64,000 nucleotides of DNA from positions 1 to 64,000 of the forward strand of contig NZ_BAABJQ010000001.1 in the NCBI RefSeq assembly GCF_039543385.1, written 5' to 3'. The position numbers and the translations under genes were made by a program. Shown here piece after piece: positions 33,381 to 41,654 of this stretch. The notes beneath the pieces were generated by a model. The model was not told where the DNA came from and made no database searches. It saw only the letters and a list, made by a program, of their open reading frames with translations. The first letter of the stretch is position 1; every line of letters begins with the position of its first letter. The stretch comes from Rugosimonospora acidiphila (lineage in GTDB: Bacteria > Actinomycetota > Actinomycetes > Mycobacteriales > Micromonosporaceae).

Positions 33381-34996
33381 GGCTGGTCGCCATCCGTCAG
33401 CTGCCGCGGGCCGAGCGCATCCAACAGGCCCGAGGGCAGCAGCGGACCATCCTTGAGCGAGGTCGACCGCGCCGGCCGCTGCCGGGGCACCACCGAACCG
33501 CCGGTCGACGTGGGCACCGTGACGCGCGCCGGGAACGGCCCGACCACCGGCGCCGGGTACAGCGCCGCCATCTCACGGATCAGCGCATCCTCGACGTAGG
33601 AGAAGCGCAGCCGGGCCGGCTCCGGATGGCCTTCCAGTCGGACGAAGCCGACGCCGGCAAGCGGTACCGGGATCTGGTCGGCCAGCGCTCCCCGGTCGCG
33701 GGCGCCGTCGCCCAGCACCAGGTCAGCGTGGTTCGGCTCGTTGAGCCGCAGCGCGATGCGGGTCGGGAACAGGTCCCGCAGGCCCACCGTCTCCTTGCGC
33801 GGATCCTGCGTCGCCGCCACGACCAGCACGCCCAGCCCGGCACCCTGCGACAGCAGCAGTCCGAGCGATTGCGCGATCCGCGACCGCAGCTCGCCGTCTT
33901 GCAGGTACGCGGTGAGCGCCGCGATCTCGTCGATCACGATGACGATCAGCGGCTCGTCCAGCGTCGGGGTGTGCACCCGGACCAGGCCGCGCAGCGCCGC
34001 CTGCCGCTTGCGCATCACGCTCACGGCCTGGTCGAACAGGTCGGCCATGGCGGTGAAGTCGTCGTACTCGTACCGGGCGAACATCGGCTGACCCATGGCC
34101 AGCTCCATGCCCCCCTTCGGGTCGACCACCCACAGCCGGACCAGGCCCGAGGCGACGCCGCCGGCCAACGCCCGGATCAGCGACCAGATCACCGAGCCCT
34201 TACCGGCCCGTGTCGCCCCCGCGACCAGGACGTGAGTCGCCAGCAGCCGCAGCGCGTACCGCTCCGCATCCTCGCGAAGCCCGACCACCAGCGCCGTGAA
34301 GTCCGGCACCGGCGGCACCTCGAACGGCTCGACCTTCTCGGTCAGCGGGTCGCGACGGAAGAACACCAGCGTGACCAACCGGGGCCGGTCGCGGTACCGA
34401 ACCCGGTCGACCAGCCGCAGCGCGCCGGCCAGCCGGCCGAGCCGAACCGGGGCCACCTCGCGCCGAGTCGAGAACACCCGGCACTGGCGGGTGCCGAACG
34501 AGTACGCCAGGTTCACGGCCGCCTTGTGGAACAGCTCAGGATTCTGCCCGCGCAGCATCCGTACCGTGACCTCGTCGGTCGCCTCGCGGCAGCGCACCCC
34601 GACCAGCCGCGGCAGCAACACCATCCCGTCGAACGTCTTGTGCAGCCCGGACAGGGACAGCGACTCCGCCCACTGCCGGCGGTACACCCAGAAGCCCCGC
34701 CACCGGCCGAGCACCGGAAGCAGCAGGAAGCGCCGGCATGACGGCATCGCCCGCCAGGCCCACAGCCCGACGGCCCCCGCCACCGCGAGCGCGACCAGGA
34801 CCAGCGGCAGCCAGCCGAAGCGCAGGTAGGCGTAGAGCAGCAGAAGCACCGCGGTCACGCCGGGGATGGCCCGGCGATGGTGTACGACGAACCGCGCCAG
34901 CCGGAAGGCCGCGACCGGGATGACGATGGCCATGACGATCCACCACGGCACGCGGACCGACAGCCGCTTGAAGTTGACCCAGGGGCGGGTCGCCAT
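33377..34996 (-). CDS. traB: FtsK/SpoIIIE-like DNA translocase, TraB type
   Basis: 539 residues from ATG at 34996, behind GGGGGTGG. The N-terminus has two or three membrane segments (about 18-95). The motor domain carries Walker A GATRAGKGS near residue 260 and Walker B LIVIVIDEIAAL near 350, then VVAATQDPRKETVGLRDLFP, the sensor region of FtsK-like motors. TraB proteins of AICEs move double-stranded DNA between mycelial cells after binding short repeats (clt). The TraB C-terminal DNA-binding helix is not obvious in the last 60 residues. Confidence 0.92.
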   Translation of the reverse strand: MATRPWVNFKRLSVRVPWWIVMAIVIPVAAFRLARFVVHHRRAIPGVTAVLLLLYAYLRFGWLPLVLVALAVAGAVGLWAWRAMPSCRRFLLLPVLGRWRGFWVYRRQWAESLSLSGLHKTFDGMVLLPRLVGVRCREATDEVTVRMLRGQNPELFHKAAVNLAYSFGTRQCRVFSTRREVAPVRLGRLAGALRLVDRVRYRDRPRLVTLVFFRRDPLTEKVEPFEVPPVPDFTALVVGLREDAERYALRLLATHVLVAGATRAGKGSVIWSLIRALAGGVASGLVRLWVVDPKGGMELAMGQPMFARYEYDDFTAMADLFDQAVSVMRKRQAALRGLVRVHTPTLDEPLIVIVIDEIAALTAYLQDGELRSRIAQSLGLLLSQGAGLGVLVVAATQDPRKETVGLRDLFPTRIALRLNEPNHADLVLGDGARDRGALADQIPVPLAGVGFVRLEGHPEPARLRFSYVEDALIREMAALYPAPVVGPFPARVTVPTSTGGSVVPRQRPARSTSLKDGPLLPSGLLDALGPRQLTDGDQP

Positions 34997-35105
34997 CACG
35001 ACCACCCCCGGTGCGTGCGATCCCGTGCCGTGACGCGGGCAGCACTCAGTAGCCTGGGCACAACAGCCCTCCATCTCGAAGCAGGTGGATCAGGGGTTGA
35101 GCCGA

Positions 35106-35145
35106 GGGGCGGGCGGTATCTCTTGCCGGAGGAAGCGCCCGCCCC
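35106..35145. terminator. Inverted repeat between the first operon gene and traB
   Basis: A perfect 10-bp GC-only repeat (35106-35115 with 35136-35145) separated by 20 bases, 15 bases beyond the stop of the upstream gene. It may be a terminator that lowers transcription into traB, or part of a transfer locus. The sequence alone does not decide. Confidence 0.4.
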
Positions 35146-35159
35146 ACGGGCACATCAGG

Positions 35160-35570
35160 TCAGGCAGGGGCCTTCGTCGCCGTGCCGGCCGAGTTGCTGC
35201 CGGCCGGGGCGCGCATTGCGATCGCGCGCAGCGAGTAGGCCATCCGGTTGTTGTTGGTGACGTACGGCGTGACGGTCATGCCGTCGAACTCGACGGCCTC
35301 GAACGGCGCCCCGGTCGGGGGTACGGGCTGGTAGTCGCCGATGATCTTCACGGTCGTCTCGCGCGACCGCTTCCCCAGCTCGGGGTCCAGGTCCATGACC
35401 CGGACCTGCCAGACACGCTGGCCGGTCAGCTTGTCCTTGGCCGGGGTACGCCGGCCGGTCTTCTCGTCGTAGTCCTCGACCTCGCCGATCGAGTCCGGCA
35501 CCAGCACGCAGCCGCCGGGGAACACGTCGTTGCCGTCGACCGAGAACCTGGTCCCGCCCTTCAGAGCCAC
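35160..35570 (-). CDS. Conserved AICE protein, first gene of the transfer/replication operon
   Basis: 136 residues. The product is soluble, with alternating strands (GGTRFSVDGNDVFPGGCVLVPDS, GQRVWQVRVMDLDPEL, TTVKIIGDYQPVPP) that could form a small barrel, and a disordered Ala-rich tail. I cannot name its family. It is transcribed leftward towards traB. A 60-bp part of a near-identical gene survives outside the element at 50701-50760 (57 of 60 bases the same), which shows that related elements have passed through this site. Its promoter region holds two copies of the TATGCACG operator motif. Confidence 0.7.
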   Translation of the reverse strand: MALKGGTRFSVDGNDVFPGGCVLVPDSIGEVEDYDEKTGRRTPAKDKLTGQRVWQVRVMDLDPELGKRSRETTVKIIGDYQPVPPTGAPFEAVEFDGMTVTPYVTNNNRMAYSLRAIAMRAPAGSNSAGTATKAPA

Positions 35571-35598
35571 CGCTCTACCTCCAGAGAGTGAGTGTCAT

Positions 35599-35634
35599 GC
35601 ATATGCACGATGATAGCTATGTGACTATGCACGG
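35599..35634. promoter_or_regulatory. Operator region with repeated TATGCACG motif
   Basis: The 135-bp gap between the leftward operon and the rightward kinase-like gene holds ATATGCACGATGA (35601-35613) and GTGACTATGCACGG (35621-35634). The second shares 13 bases with 39487-39500 and differs by one base in the core from 38792-38805. All three sites precede regulator or operon starts, so this is the likely operator of an element-encoded DUF5753 regulator. Confidence 0.6.
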
Positions 35635-35705
35635 TGCAAGCATCGATGAATATTTCTTCGGATCGACGGTCAGTTAGGCATCGGTATTGGCACTATGCTG
35701 CGCCG

Positions 35706-36326
35706 ATGCGGTTGATCGTTCTCGGACCTCCGGGGTCCGACCGGGGGACCATCGCCGACCTCATCGGTGAGCAGCTAGGTGTACCCGTGCTGCGCGTGTC
35801 CGACGTGTTCCAGGCAGCGGCCCGCGCCAATACCCCCGCCGCTGTCCAGGCGATGCGCCACATGAACGCGGGCGAGCTGGTGCCGGAAGACGTATCGCTC
35901 TCGATGATCCGGGACCGTCTGTCCCGGCCCGACGTCGCGGACGGGTTCGTCCTCGACGGTTGGGCGCAGGCGGTACCGCTCGATGGTCTGCTTTCCGATC
36001 TGGGTGCACCGCTCGACCGCGTGATCGACCTTGTCTTGTCGGATGCCGAGGTTCTACGCCGCCTCACCGGTCGCCGGCTCTGCCGCGCCTGCGGCAAGCT
36101 GTGGCACGTCGAGTTCGCTGCTCCAACGCGCCCAGACACCTGCGACAACTGCGGTGGCGAGCTGTCCCAGCGGGAGGACGACAGCCCGGAGCGTGTCACC
36201 GCAGGGATGGGCTCCTACCGACCGTTCGTGGCGCCCGCGCTCGACCACTTTCGGCCACTGGGAAAGCTGATTTCCATCGACGCGACCCTCCCACAGGCGG
36301 AGATCGTCGCGGTGTCAATCGCATGA
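35706..36326 (+). CDS. Adenylate kinase-like protein with degenerate P-loop
   Basis: 206 residues from ATG at 35706; no ribosome site is visible, so it may be leaderless. The overall plan is that of bacterial adenylate kinase: P-loop region at 7-15, NMP-binding helices (ELVPEDVSLSMIRDRL), and a zinc-bearing LID (C126-RAC129 ... C146-DNC149). Key residues are lost: the P-loop reads GPPGSDRGT instead of GPPGAGKGT, so the ATP-binding Lys13 is Arg and the next Gly is Asp; the DGFPR motif reads DGWAQ, losing its Arg. Normal kinase activity is doubtful. It may have been recruited as a sensor or inhibitor. Confidence 0.8.
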   Translation: MRLIVLGPPGSDRGTIADLIGEQLGVPVLRVSDVFQAAARANTPAAVQAMRHMNAGELVPEDVSLSMIRDRLSRPDVADGFVLDGWAQAVPLDGLLSDLGAPLDRVIDLVLSDAEVLRRLTGRRLCRACGKLWHVEFAAPTRPDTCDNCGGELSQREDDSPERVTAGMGSYRPFVAPALDHFRPLGKLISIDATLPQAEIVAVSIA

Positions 36327-36382
36327 CCTCGAACAGCACGTGACCGACAGAGGTCTCGACGCGGCGCGTTGCCCCGTCGGAG

Positions 36383-37627
36383 TCAGGCTTGGCCGGAGGC
36401 CGGGCGCGGACGATTGAATAGAGGTGCCGCAAACAGCGCCAACGACGCCGCGATGACGATCGGTGCCAGCACCAATGGCGCGCGCAGGCCGTATCCGTCG
36501 GCGACGAGGCCACCCAGGACCGAGCCGACCGGTGCAGCGCCGTTGCCCAGCAGCCGGAACGCGGAGACGACCCGGCCGAGGAGATAATCCGGGACAATCT
36601 GCTGACGTGCCGATACGGCGGCGACCGTGACCAGCGTGGTACTCGTGCCCAGAACGAGGAGAGCCGCGCCCACGATCCAGACCGACGACGTTGCCGCGAC
36701 CGCAAGCCAGCCGAGCGCCTGGACCAGCAGTGCCGCCACAACAGCGCCCTTCGTCGTCAGCCGGCGTACCAGAGCAGGGGCGAGCCAGCCGGTGACGGCT
36801 GAGCCGAGCGCACCGACGCTGACCAGCAGCGCAAAGCCGAAATTGGAGACGTGGAGGGTGTGCTTAGCGAACAGGACGATCGTGGCGTACGCCAGGTTGT
36901 AGGCGAGGTTGAACGCGCCCAGGCACAGGGCCAGCGCGACCAGCTCGCGACGGCGGAACAGGTACTGGAAGCCTTCCCGTACCGCGGCTCCCAGGCTCTG
37001 CCCGTCCTGCCTCTCCGGCGGTGGGGGCGCCGGCACGCGGCCAAGCAGCGCGGCAGAACCGGCGAACGACACCGCGTCCAGGGCGAAGGGCAGCCACGGG
37101 GCGACGCCGAAGGTTGCGCCACCGAGTGGCGGTCCGGCGACGGTCTGACTCACGGTCTCGCCGGCGAAGAGGCGGCCGTTGGCCCGGGTCAGCGCATCCT
37201 GAGACCGGCCGACCACATGCGGTACCAGCGCTTGAGCCGCAGCATCGTGGAACGACTTGCCGGCGACGACCAGGAACGAGGCCCCGGCTAGCGCGGCGAT
37301 GGTGGCGTGGCCCGACGCGACCAACACGGCGATGACGGTCAGCCCGACAGCGCGGACCAGGTCGGCGATGACCATCACGAGGCGACGCGGGAACCGGTCG
37401 ACGATCGCGCCGGACCAGAAGCCCACCAGGAGCCATGGTGCGGCCGTCGCGGCGCTCACGACGGCCACACCGATAGGGCTGTTGGTCAGCAGCGCGGCCA
37501 GCAGAGGCGCGGCAACCAGGTACGCGCCGTCGCCGACGCTGGACACGATCGAGGCGGACCAGAGATATCCGAAGGCGCTACGGGCACGGCTCACAGGCTG
37601 GTCGACCTCTGGCCGCACCGTAGCCAC
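36383..37627 (-). CDS. MFS transporter, EntS-like exporter family
   Basis: 414 residues from GTG at 37627, with AGGAGG 9 bases upstream. Twelve hydrophobic segments are countable. The loop GAIVDRFPRRLVMVIADLVRA between helices 2 and 3 is the MFS motif A of the MFS_3/EntS group of exporters. Members export siderophores or drugs. As the only transporter in the element it is best seen as cargo. Substrate unknown. Confidence 0.85.
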   Translation of the reverse strand: MATVRPEVDQPVSRARSAFGYLWSASIVSSVGDGAYLVAAPLLAALLTNSPIGVAVVSAATAAPWLLVGFWSGAIVDRFPRRLVMVIADLVRAVGLTVIAVLVASGHATIAALAGASFLVVAGKSFHDAAAQALVPHVVGRSQDALTRANGRLFAGETVSQTVAGPPLGGATFGVAPWLPFALDAVSFAGSAALLGRVPAPPPPERQDGQSLGAAVREGFQYLFRRRELVALALCLGAFNLAYNLAYATIVLFAKHTLHVSNFGFALLVSVGALGSAVTGWLAPALVRRLTTKGAVVAALLVQALGWLAVAATSSVWIVGAALLVLGTSTTLVTVAAVSARQQIVPDYLLGRVVSAFRLLGNGAAPVGSVLGGLVADGYGLRAPLVLAPIVIAASLALFAAPLFNRPRPASGQA

Positions 37628-37682
37628 CCCCGAATACCTCCTGAGATTGCCGGAGCCGTGCCACAGCCCGACCGGCCCCCGG

Positions 37683-37886
37683 TCACCCCTCGAATTCGCC
37701 GGCCCGTACGCCTGCGACGAAGGCTGACCACTCGTCCCGCGATACGACGATCACTGGGCTGTTCTCGGTCTTGCTGTCGCGAATGCCGACCGCAGTCGGC
37801 AGGATCGCGACCTCCACGCATCCGCCGTCGCCCGAGTTGTTGCTCTTGAACCACCGGGCCTGGCTGAAATCGGGAGTTTGCTCCAC
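37683..37886 (-). CDS. DUF397 protein
   Basis: 67 residues from GTG at 37886 with GGGGAGG upstream. DUF397 features: ARWFKSNNSGDGGCVEVAIL, VGIRDSK, VIVVSRDEWSAFVAGVRAGEF. It follows the DUF5753 regulator by 17 bases on the same strand, repeating the regulator/DUF397 arrangement at 1683-2752. It is probably the regulator's partner. Confidence 0.9.
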   Translation of the reverse strand: MEQTPDFSQARWFKSNNSGDGGCVEVAILPTAVGIRDSKTENSPVIVVSRDEWSAFVAGVRAGEFEG

Positions 37887-37903
37887 AGGAACCTCCCCGA
37901 AGG

Positions 37904-38767
37904 CTAGTTGCGGTCGCTCACGTAAGAGTCGGCGACCGAATCGATAAACGCAAGTGAATCACTTGGAGCTATGGCCGAGGAAGACAGCCGCTCGAACCGA
38001 CGGTTCAGCAGGCCGACCCCTTCCGCATCCGTGATCCGTACGTCCTGAACCTCGGTCTCGACTAGCGCCTCACCGTGCGCCGCGGGACCGGTGAACTCGA
38101 AGATCATGCAGGGGTGCTGGAGGTACATCACCTGCTCCTGGTCCAGGCGCAGGATCCGTAACTCCACGTTGGGCCGCTTGGCCAGCTCCGAGACCAGGGC
38201 GAGTTGTTCGGCCATCAGCGGCGGGGGACCGGGCCGCCAGCGGAGCGCGGTCTCCAGCAGGAGAATTCGGTACGACGGTGCGTTCGGAGCGGTCAGCGTG
38301 GCCCGGCGGGCGAGCCGCAGCTCTACACCCCGGTCCACGCTGGTGGAGCCGGCCATTTCCAGAACCCGTCGCGCGTACGCCTCGGTCTGGAGGTAGCCGG
38401 GGATCAGGATCGGCTGATAGTGGCTGATCGCTGAGGCAGCCCGCTCCAGGGCCACGAAGTCCTGCTGCCGGCGGGTCAGTCCGGCGCCGGTCGAGTTGCG
38501 CCAGGCCCCGGGCTCGCCGGCTGCCTCCCCCGCGAGGGTCAGGAGTCGCTCCTGCTCTGCCGCGGGTACGCGAAGCTCACGGAGTACCGCGTGAACGTCG
38601 TTGACGCTGGGTAGAGTCCGGGCCTGTTCGATCCGGCTGACCTTGGACTGGGACCAACCCAGTGCGGAGGCCAGGTCCTGCCCGCTGCGGTACGCGTCCT
38701 CACGGAGTTGGCGCAGCTCAGAGCCCAGCTGGCGCCGGGCCGCGATCTGATCGGGGTTCGGCTCCAT
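37904..38767 (-). CDS. XRE-family regulator with DUF5753 domain (element-encoded)
   Basis: 287 residues from ATG at 38767 with GGGAGG six bases upstream. Helix-turn-helix at about 10-65 (SGQDLASALGWSQSKVSRIEQ). DUF5753 part at about 90-280 (SHYQPILIPGYLQTEAYARRV, RPNVELRILRLDQEQ). The operator motif GTGATTATGCACGA (38792-38805) lies 25 bases upstream of its start, so it or its relative at 39575 may repress it. Forms an operon with the DUF397 gene. Confidence 0.88.
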   Translation of the reverse strand: MEPNPDQIAARRQLGSELRQLREDAYRSGQDLASALGWSQSKVSRIEQARTLPSVNDVHAVLRELRVPAAEQERLLTLAGEAAGEPGAWRNSTGAGLTRRQQDFVALERAASAISHYQPILIPGYLQTEAYARRVLEMAGSTSVDRGVELRLARRATLTAPNAPSYRILLLETALRWRPGPPPLMAEQLALVSELAKRPNVELRILRLDQEQVMYLQHPCMIFEFTGPAAHGEALVETEVQDVRITDAEGVGLLNRRFERLSSSAIAPSDSLAFIDSVADSYVSDRN

Positions 38768-38862
38768 CGCGAACCTCCCGCGTCGCGCTCCGTGATTATG
38801 CACGACACTATGCCTCCACTCATCCGACTTCAAGTTCTGAGCCCGACACGGTGGCCGATGGG

Positions 38863-39450
38863 TTAGGCCGCAGCTTTGAGGCTCAGCTCGTGGATCGCGT
38901 GGCCGAGTTCGTCGGCCGTATCAACAGGAAGGATGAGGCTTCCAGCATCGTCGATGACGCTGATCATCGGCCCATCGCCGTCCGCCGCCATGAGCATCAG
39001 CACCATGTCCCCCATCCGCTCAGGAGCGCTCGCATGAGACAGCCCTTGCTCGACCGTGCAGTACGGCGGCCCGGCGCACCAGCTTGGGTGTCCGCCGCGA
39101 GCGATGGACTCCGATCGACAGGGGGCGGAGGTCAGGTTGCCCCGCCGCGCGGCAGTGGCCGGGGCGGTAGTACCGATCGCCGATGCGGGAACCCTCCCGC
39201 CGAATACGCCGTCTCCAGCCGCTCCAGCTTCGAGAGCGCTGGTCACCGCGACGTAGCCCTGAGTGGCCCAGAGGCTGAGGACCGTGCTGGCCGTGAGGTA
39301 GGCGAGGCAGATTTCCGCCACGCCAGCGGGGCGGCGGCTGCGACAGTCGGGATGTATGCAGTTGCCGTCGCTGTCCGGCTCATGGCTGCGGTGAACTTCT
39401 AGGGCGGCATCGAGCAGGACGCCCATTGGGTCTGGACTCTGGTCATCCAT
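38863..39450 (-). CDS. Hypothetical protein with HPSWC motif (DUF6907-like C-terminus)
   Basis: 195 residues from ATG at 39450, with GGGGAG six bases upstream; a longer frame has no better site. The N-terminal half (HPDCRSRR, hydrophobic EICLAYLTASTVLSLWATQ) has His/Cys residues. The C-terminal half begins GGHPSWCAGPPYC and ends ADELGHAIHELSLKAAA, the same plan as the 93-residue protein at 32638. It is divergent from the DUF5753 regulator at 39575 and shares its operator region. Function unknown. Confidence 0.65.
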   Translation of the reverse strand: MDDQSPDPMGVLLDAALEVHRSHEPDSDGNCIHPDCRSRRPAGVAEICLAYLTASTVLSLWATQGYVAVTSALEAGAAGDGVFGGRVPASAIGTTAPATAARRGNLTSAPCRSESIARGGHPSWCAGPPYCTVEQGLSHASAPERMGDMVLMLMAADGDGPMISVIDDAGSLILPVDTADELGHAIHELSLKAAA

Positions 39451-39486
39451 GGCACGCTCCCCAATCTCGTGGCTTGACATGGCTTC

Positions 39487-39529
39487 GTGACTATGCACGA
39501 TGTGACCATCGTGCAGCATCGTACGATGC
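39487..39529. promoter_or_regulatory. Compound operator with two dyads
   Basis: Between two divergent genes. GTGACTATGCACGA (39487-39500) runs into a 9-bp dyad, TGCACGATG (39494-39502) against CATCGTGCA (39507-39515), spacer TGAC. A perfect 14-bp palindrome GCATCGTACGATGC follows at 39516-39529. All three share the CATCGT/TGCACGA core, so several regulator dimers could bind side by side. Confidence 0.7.
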
Positions 39530-39574
39530 CTGGCAACTCCCAGGATCATCATCAACTTCTATTGGGAGCACTGA

Positions 39575-40477
39575 ATGCGTATGAGGGAAGATTCCGAGGT
39601 GCCGCGGTTCACCCCTCCGACGCCGAACTCACGGCGCCTCGGGCGCCGTCTGCGCCGCCTACGCGAGGAGCGCGGCCTAACCCAGGAAGAGGCGGCCCGC
39701 CTGCTGGCCTGCTCGCAGGGTCGCATCGGCCGCATCGAGTCGGGCGACATCAAGCCCCGGCCGCGGGACGTGCTTGAAATCCTGGTCGCGTACGGCGTGC
39801 CGCATGAGCAGGAGCCTGGTCGTGGGCTGCTGGAGATGGCCCGCCAGCTGCGGGAACCGGGTTGGTGGCAGGGTCTGAGTACCTTGCCGAACCGTTACAT
39901 CACCTACATGGCATACGAGGCCGAAGCCGCGGAGCTGCGCCACTTCGAGCCGATGGCGATCCCGAGCCTGATGCAGACCCGCGCCTACGCCGAGGAGATA
40001 AACCGAGTTGGCCGGGAGACCGAGTCGGAGTTAATTGCTCATCGAGTAGAGGCCACTGCGCTACGCCAGGAGGTACTAACGACGCGCCGGCCAGCGCTGC
40101 GGATGCACGCGATCGTCACGGAGGTTGCGCTGATGCTGAGAGTCGGTGGAACCGACGTCATGGTTGAGCAACTAGAGCTCGTGGCCAGGCTGGCTGCCCG
40201 GCCGAACATCACGGTTCAGGTGTTACGCCTCGCAGCTGGTGCGCATTTGGCGGTACGCGGGGGTTTTGCGATCCTGTCGTTCGATCAGAGAGATCCGTCG
40301 TTGGGCTATATCGAGACGGTGGCGGGCGAGCTATTCCTTGAGTCAGCCGACGAGGTTCGGCGTTTGAACGGCGCGTACGAAGGCCTACAAGCCTTGGCTT
40401 TGTCTCCCTCAGAATCTGTCAAATTTGTACAGACAAAAGTTCTGGAGCTTAGTGGCAGGCATACGCCAATACGCTAG
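39575..40477 (+). CDS. XRE-family regulator with DUF5753 domain, beside the nuclease/helicase cassette
   Basis: 300 residues from ATG at 39575, with GGGAG six bases upstream. Helix-turn-helix at about 20-75 (EERGLTQEEAARLLACSQGRIGRIESG). DUF5753 region at about 105-295 (LRHFEPMAIPSLMQTRAYAEEI, ARPNITVQVLRLAAGAH, FAILSFDQRDPS). There is no DUF397 partner. It is convergent with the nuclease cassette and separated from it by 60 bases. The dense operator upstream suggests tight autoregulation, as expected of a master switch of the element. Confidence 0.88.
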   Translation: MRMREDSEVPRFTPPTPNSRRLGRRLRRLREERGLTQEEAARLLACSQGRIGRIESGDIKPRPRDVLEILVAYGVPHEQEPGRGLLEMARQLREPGWWQGLSTLPNRYITYMAYEAEAAELRHFEPMAIPSLMQTRAYAEEINRVGRETESELIAHRVEATALRQEVLTTRRPALRMHAIVTEVALMLRVGGTDVMVEQLELVARLAARPNITVQVLRLAAGAHLAVRGGFAILSFDQRDPSLGYIETVAGELFLESADEVRRLNGAYEGLQALALSPSESVKFVQTKVLELSGRHTPIR

Positions 40478-40537
40478 CTAGAATTGCCGGCGAGTTCCTG
40501 GGAAAGGCATATGACTCGTCATTTCGATCTGAATGGA

Positions 40538-41500
40538 TCAAGTACCTTCAACCTTCCTCGCTTCGACCCCAGCTGCCCATGCCTCGTAGAGATTCAATCG
40601 GCTGGGTTGTCCAAATTTGTGCAACAACCAGGCTGGGTCGAAGACGCGAGCGTTCTCCGCTAGCCGCTTTTCGACTGAGGATATGAATCGAAAAAATCGC
40701 TCATCCAGGTACTCTTCCAAATGATCGAATTCGACTATTTCGAATAAAAAAGTGCCGGTGAGCTTTTCCTCGCGAAGGCCTCGTTCAAAGGGTGCCCAAC
40801 GAACCTGGTTGACGGAGGCGTCCGTAATGCCTTGGGTGACGGTGTAGATCGGTCCGTTCGTAACCACGACGGAGGAATAGAAGCAGAAGCACGGCGTGAC
40901 GAGTTCCTCGGGGACACCCTCCTTGACGAAATCATGGGTCATCTGCGCCCGAGTCCCTTTGGCGAGAGGGTAAATTATACTGTCGTATACGCCATTATTA
41001 TCAGCCCGCCACTTTCCGCCGGCGAGATTGAGTCGTACTAGCTGGGTACCCAGGAAGCCTGCGTCGCCTGGGCCGCCCTCCAGGTTGTGAAAGTTCAATT
41101 GGTGTGGCGTGCTTGTCCCGTCCTTAAACCCCAGGGTGAGCGGATCAAATTCTGCAAGATACGTGTTAGCCATGCTCAGATGCCGAATATTTGACACCGT
41201 ATCGCCGATAACGACGAAAGGATTTTTGGTGTTCTTGCATTCCACAATTATGCTGGCCGTCACGAGCGGGGCCGACATTTGGAAATCGCCGACGTATTCG
41301 CCATAGTGGGCGAGGACGTCGAGCTCGCGAGTCTTGCCTGTATCCGAATCTGTGTACGGAACGCCTACATCAACATCCTCGAATGCTTTTCGGCTTGCGA
41401 AGACTTGTGCGACACGCTGCTCGAAGAGAAATCCGGTCTGATCAAGAGCTGATATCAGCTCCTCGCTACTTGGTTGAGGATATTCTTTTCCTTCATTCAT
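40538..41500 (-). CDS. PD-(D/E)XK nuclease-like protein
   Basis: 320 residues from ATG at 41500 with AAAGGAG upstream. Residues 23-90 show a restriction-endonuclease-like pattern: Glu27 in a helix (FLFEQRVAQVF), Asp61 (ELDVLAHY), and E87-C-K89 in SIIVECKN. This fits Mg-dependent DNA cleavage. The remaining 230 residues match nothing I know. GC content is visibly lower than that of the core genome. It lies last in a leftward series of nuclease and helicase genes, which suggests a part in defence against foreign DNA, or possibly in single-strand nicking. Confidence 0.65.
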   Translation of the reverse strand: MNEGKEYPQPSSEELISALDQTGFLFEQRVAQVFASRKAFEDVDVGVPYTDSDTGKTRELDVLAHYGEYVGDFQMSAPLVTASIIVECKNTKNPFVVIGDTVSNIRHLSMANTYLAEFDPLTLGFKDGTSTPHQLNFHNLEGGPGDAGFLGTQLVRLNLAGGKWRADNNGVYDSIIYPLAKGTRAQMTHDFVKEGVPEELVTPCFCFYSSVVVTNGPIYTVTQGITDASVNQVRWAPFERGLREEKLTGTFLFEIVEFDHLEEYLDERFFRFISSVEKRLAENARVFDPAWLLHKFGQPSRLNLYEAWAAGVEARKVEGT

Positions 41501-41654
41501 TCCTGTCTGCTCCTTTGAAGCCGATCGACGGCCCCAGCTGGTGAGGATCGACGACACCACCATTGAAATTCAAAAGGAAAGCGGGTGCCTGGAGTTCGGA
41601 ATCCTTTTGTTTGCAAACTGCCCAATCGCAGGGCACCAACGGCGGTAGCGGCAC

